Source: Eimeria necatrix (lineage: Eukaryota; Apicomplexa; Conoidasida; Eucoccidiorida; Eimeriidae). From it: a stretch of DNA of 64,000 nucleotides. Position 1 is the first letter of the stretch. Each line of letters opens with the position of its first letter. A program made the translations under genes and the position numbers. The notes beneath the pieces are model-generated. The model was not told the origin of the DNA. It did not search any database and worked only from the letters and a program-made list of their open reading frames with translations. Location: NCBI RefSeq assembly GCF_000499385.1, contig NW_013652137.1:1-64000 (forward strand), read 5' to 3'. Shown here in pieces: positions 61,778 through 64,000 of this stretch.

Positions 61778-64000
61778 ATGAAGGGCCCTCGAGCTGATAA
61801 AAAGGTGAAGGCCCAGCGCCACGGGAGGCCATCTGCTCGACCGGCGCGTCGGGGGGGACCAAAGAAGAACCAGAAAACCCAAGGCAAAAAAAGGCTAGCG
61901 GAGAAACGAACAAGAGAGCAACAAGGTGGGTTCCTTCCAAAGCGCCCAGATATCAAAGGCCTCGACGGCGACACTTGTTTCAAAGCTGCGCACAAGAAGG
62001 CTGAAAGCAAATTCAACAAACCTGGGAAGAAACAAGTTCAGGCACAGAACACTGACGGAGATAGGGGAAACAAGGACTTCAAAGGTGCAAAGGGTCCGGA
62101 AAGGCCTCAGAAAAGGCCCCGGAATGGCCAACTCAAAGATGGCGCCTTGACAGGTGGTCGCAGCGGCGAAGAGCCCCGCAAGCGGAAGCTTGTGAATGGG
62201 CAGGAGAGGTTGCGCGCTATCCTAGACAAGTTTCCGCATCTGCTTCTTCCTGGTGAGACAGCGGACGCTGCAGTTGCTGCGTGCTTTAAGAAGGCAGGAA
62301 AATCCAACAAAGAGTCTGAAACTGGTCCTTCAGAGTGCGCTGAAAACGAAGCACAAGGAGACTCCGGCGACAGCCAGCAACGGCACCAGTTGAGCGGCAG
62401 CAAACGCCGTAAGCTGCTGAGGCTAGTGATCAACAGCAAAACAGCTGAGGATAAAGTGTTTGTACACGAGTCTTATCAACTCTACAATGACATACTGCGC
62501 AGCATAAGAACAGTAGAGGGCCCTGGGGGAGCCAGCGAAAGCTCCGACAGTCCTGGTGAACCTGGTGCTCCCCGCCGCAACAAGGACTTAAAGAGCTTGG
62601 TGAAGAGTGCCGTGGACTTCTTAGAAGCCCCGCTTTCCCGAGTGCGTGCGCGTTTCCCAACTCTTTCGTAGCGTTTAAGTGCCAAACTGTTCCTGCTTAT
62701 ACGCGGCGCTGCTAACGCGTTTTGCAGCGCCAGTAAACTGAGCGTTGTACGTACACTGCATGATGTGTGCGCCCACAGAAGGACCGCCACAGCTGCACAG
62801 CACGTCTCGCGCAAGTTTGTTTGAAATATGCTGAGGGAGACACCCGCAAGCGCCTGTGGGATTTGCTTTTTAGTAGGCTTGTCAAAGCTTGGGCACGCCA
62901 TTCCGAATGAATTCAAAATCCTGATGCTTAGGGTCCATGCTCTGGAGCTTTATCTGGTTTGTTTTGGCAGTGCGTTGGGCGTGCTCAGAGGACTTTATCG
63001 TCTTCTGCGAATGCAAGTCGTTTCATCATGTATGCATTAAAATGTATCTGTACGCCACTACGGAACAAAAGGAGAAGCTCGCAGCACTCTTGGCCAGTCG
63101 CAGAGACACCGCATTTACAAAGGTGAACTACGAGGCTCTCTATATTTTTCCACCAATGCTCTCTTTCATCACGCATTGCTCTAATTCATTAGTGCTTTTC
63201 CCAGTCATTTCCTGAAATCTGCTGGGATGCTTGCTCCCGCTTTTTGCCTGTTTTCTTCCATTACTATTTACCGTCCGAGTTTTTTCTCTTTTCTGCTCTG
63301 CATTTCTTGCGGCTAATGAACTGGGGGCGCAGAAGGTCCTTTATTGTAATGAGCGTTTCATCGGCTCAGCGTTTTTTTCCTGTGCAGCATGGTGCAGCCG
63401 TCTGGGAATACATTTATACCTCTCAGAAAACAGCGCTGGGGTACGCTCCACCTGAGGAAATCGCAAATTTCAGTTTCACCCCTGAGTGTGACTATGATAG
63501 ATTTCTCAAGTCCTGGTGCACCTACAGCCTTAATCACTTGAGAACCCCTGGATGTTGTGGGACCAGCGCTACAGTCTTCCCTGTAATGTTCCAAAGAGGC
63601 CACCGAAAGCCTGCTAAGCGCACCAAATAAACATGTGGAGCTTTATAGGAAAACCTGGGTGCTGAGCACGTGCGGCGCACGCATATGCTTTCTGATAATT
63701 GCCTGCATGGGATGCTTTTTGTGAGTTTGCAGACAGCAGAAGCTGCTAAATTCTCTACTGCTGGAGCCGGCGCTGCTTGTGGCTGTGCCAAACGTGCTGC
63801 AAGCGGCGTCGTTTGCGCAGGTGGCAGGACTCCTGTCGGAAGAACAGAAGGCCACGACCCTTGGTAAGATACTGCCGCCAGCAATCCGGTGCGGGTGCAC
63901 TGTGAAGGGAAATGGTTCGCCGCTGTCTGTGTTTTGCTTATGTGCATCTTTCTGGTGTCTGTTCATCTCTTGCTTTCCTGTGCTGCAGAGAAGCTTAGCA
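61778..64000 (+). CDS. PUM3: PUM3/PUF6-like nucleolar PUF-repeat protein, 3' end beyond window
   Basis: PUM3, Puf6 in yeast, is a nucleolar RNA-binding protein with an atypical set of Pumilio repeats and acts in large-subunit ribosome biogenesis. Exon 1 is 61778-62641. Its ATG (MKGPRADKKVKAQRHG) opens a very Lys/Arg-rich region that ends with helices (LYNDILRSIR; LKSLVKSAVDFLEAPLSR). Exon 2 starts at 62779 in phase 0 with KDRHSCTARLAQVCLKYAEG, matching HDSTRVIQCYIQYGNEEQR. The next exon (to 63122) has SFHHVCIKMYLYATTEQKEK, then 63388-63440 with HGAAVWEYIYTSQKTAL, like AEASAIVEYAYNDKAI. Exon 63733-63863 follows, and one more starts at 63989 and runs off the window. The junction between 62870 and 63030 is not fixed; no good GT donor precedes the stop in exon 2. 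Confidence 0.8.

Noticed and set aside
1..64000. CRISPR arrays, operons, ribosome binding sites or prokaryotic origins
   Set aside because: Spliced eukaryotic genes fill the window. The tandem arrays seen have no spacers and are minisatellites.

Overview
This window is nuclear DNA from an intron-rich eukaryote. Most likely it is a coccidian apicomplexan of the Eimeria/Cyclospora type, although the sequence alone does not prove the genus. The evidence is short GT-AG introns of roughly 70-250 bp in nearly every gene, closely packed genes on both strands, low-complexity Ala and Gln runs inside otherwise conserved proteins, TTTAGGG-type telomere-like repeats, and genes for a sperm-type flagellum, which coccidia keep for their microgametes. 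Most genes below were rebuilt by joining exons whose splice sites and reading phases agree. Exon coordinates are given where the phases close.

Layout. 1-3.7 kb: no gene seen. 3.7-6.5 kb: RPS15 (+) and a nine-exon CACYBP-like gene (-), convergent. 6.5-13.2 kb: gene-poor, with a 17-bp minisatellite and degenerate telomere-like repeats. 13.2-14.1 kb: a single-pass membrane protein of unknown function. 15.7-17.2 kb: an LRRC23-like radial-spoke protein (+). 17.5-22.1 kb: a SWAP/SURP splicing regulator (-), divergent from RPB7 (+, 22.9-24.1 kb). 24.9-28.0 kb: farnesyl diphosphate synthase (-). 28.0-30.1 kb: gene-poor, with a partly duplicated segment carrying a 28-bp minisatellite. 30.1-35.4 kb (-): a secreted or membrane protein whose 3' part resembles the membrane domain of meckelin (TMEM67). 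37.1-37.9 kb: an unrecognised soluble protein (-). 40.6-42.3 kb: a carbonyl-reductase-like SDR (-). 43.1-58.5 kb: one very large multi-exon gene (-) with similarity along its length to the largest TFIIIC subunit (GTF3C1/tau138), carrying an unexpected C2H2 zinc finger. 60.1-61.0 kb: an unrecognised gene (-). 61.8 kb to the window end: a PUM3/PUF6-like nucleolar PUF protein (+), cut by the window edge.

Themes. Several genes serve basic gene expression: RPS15, RPB7, the TFIIIC subunit, SWAP and PUM3. LRRC23 and the meckelin-like protein point to a flagellated stage. FPPS supplies isoprenoid diphosphates. Gene neighbours are housekeeping genes with no operon logic, so context says little about function. 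The least expected observations are the TFIIIC subunit, the meckelin-like segment, and the substituted chain-length position of FPPS.
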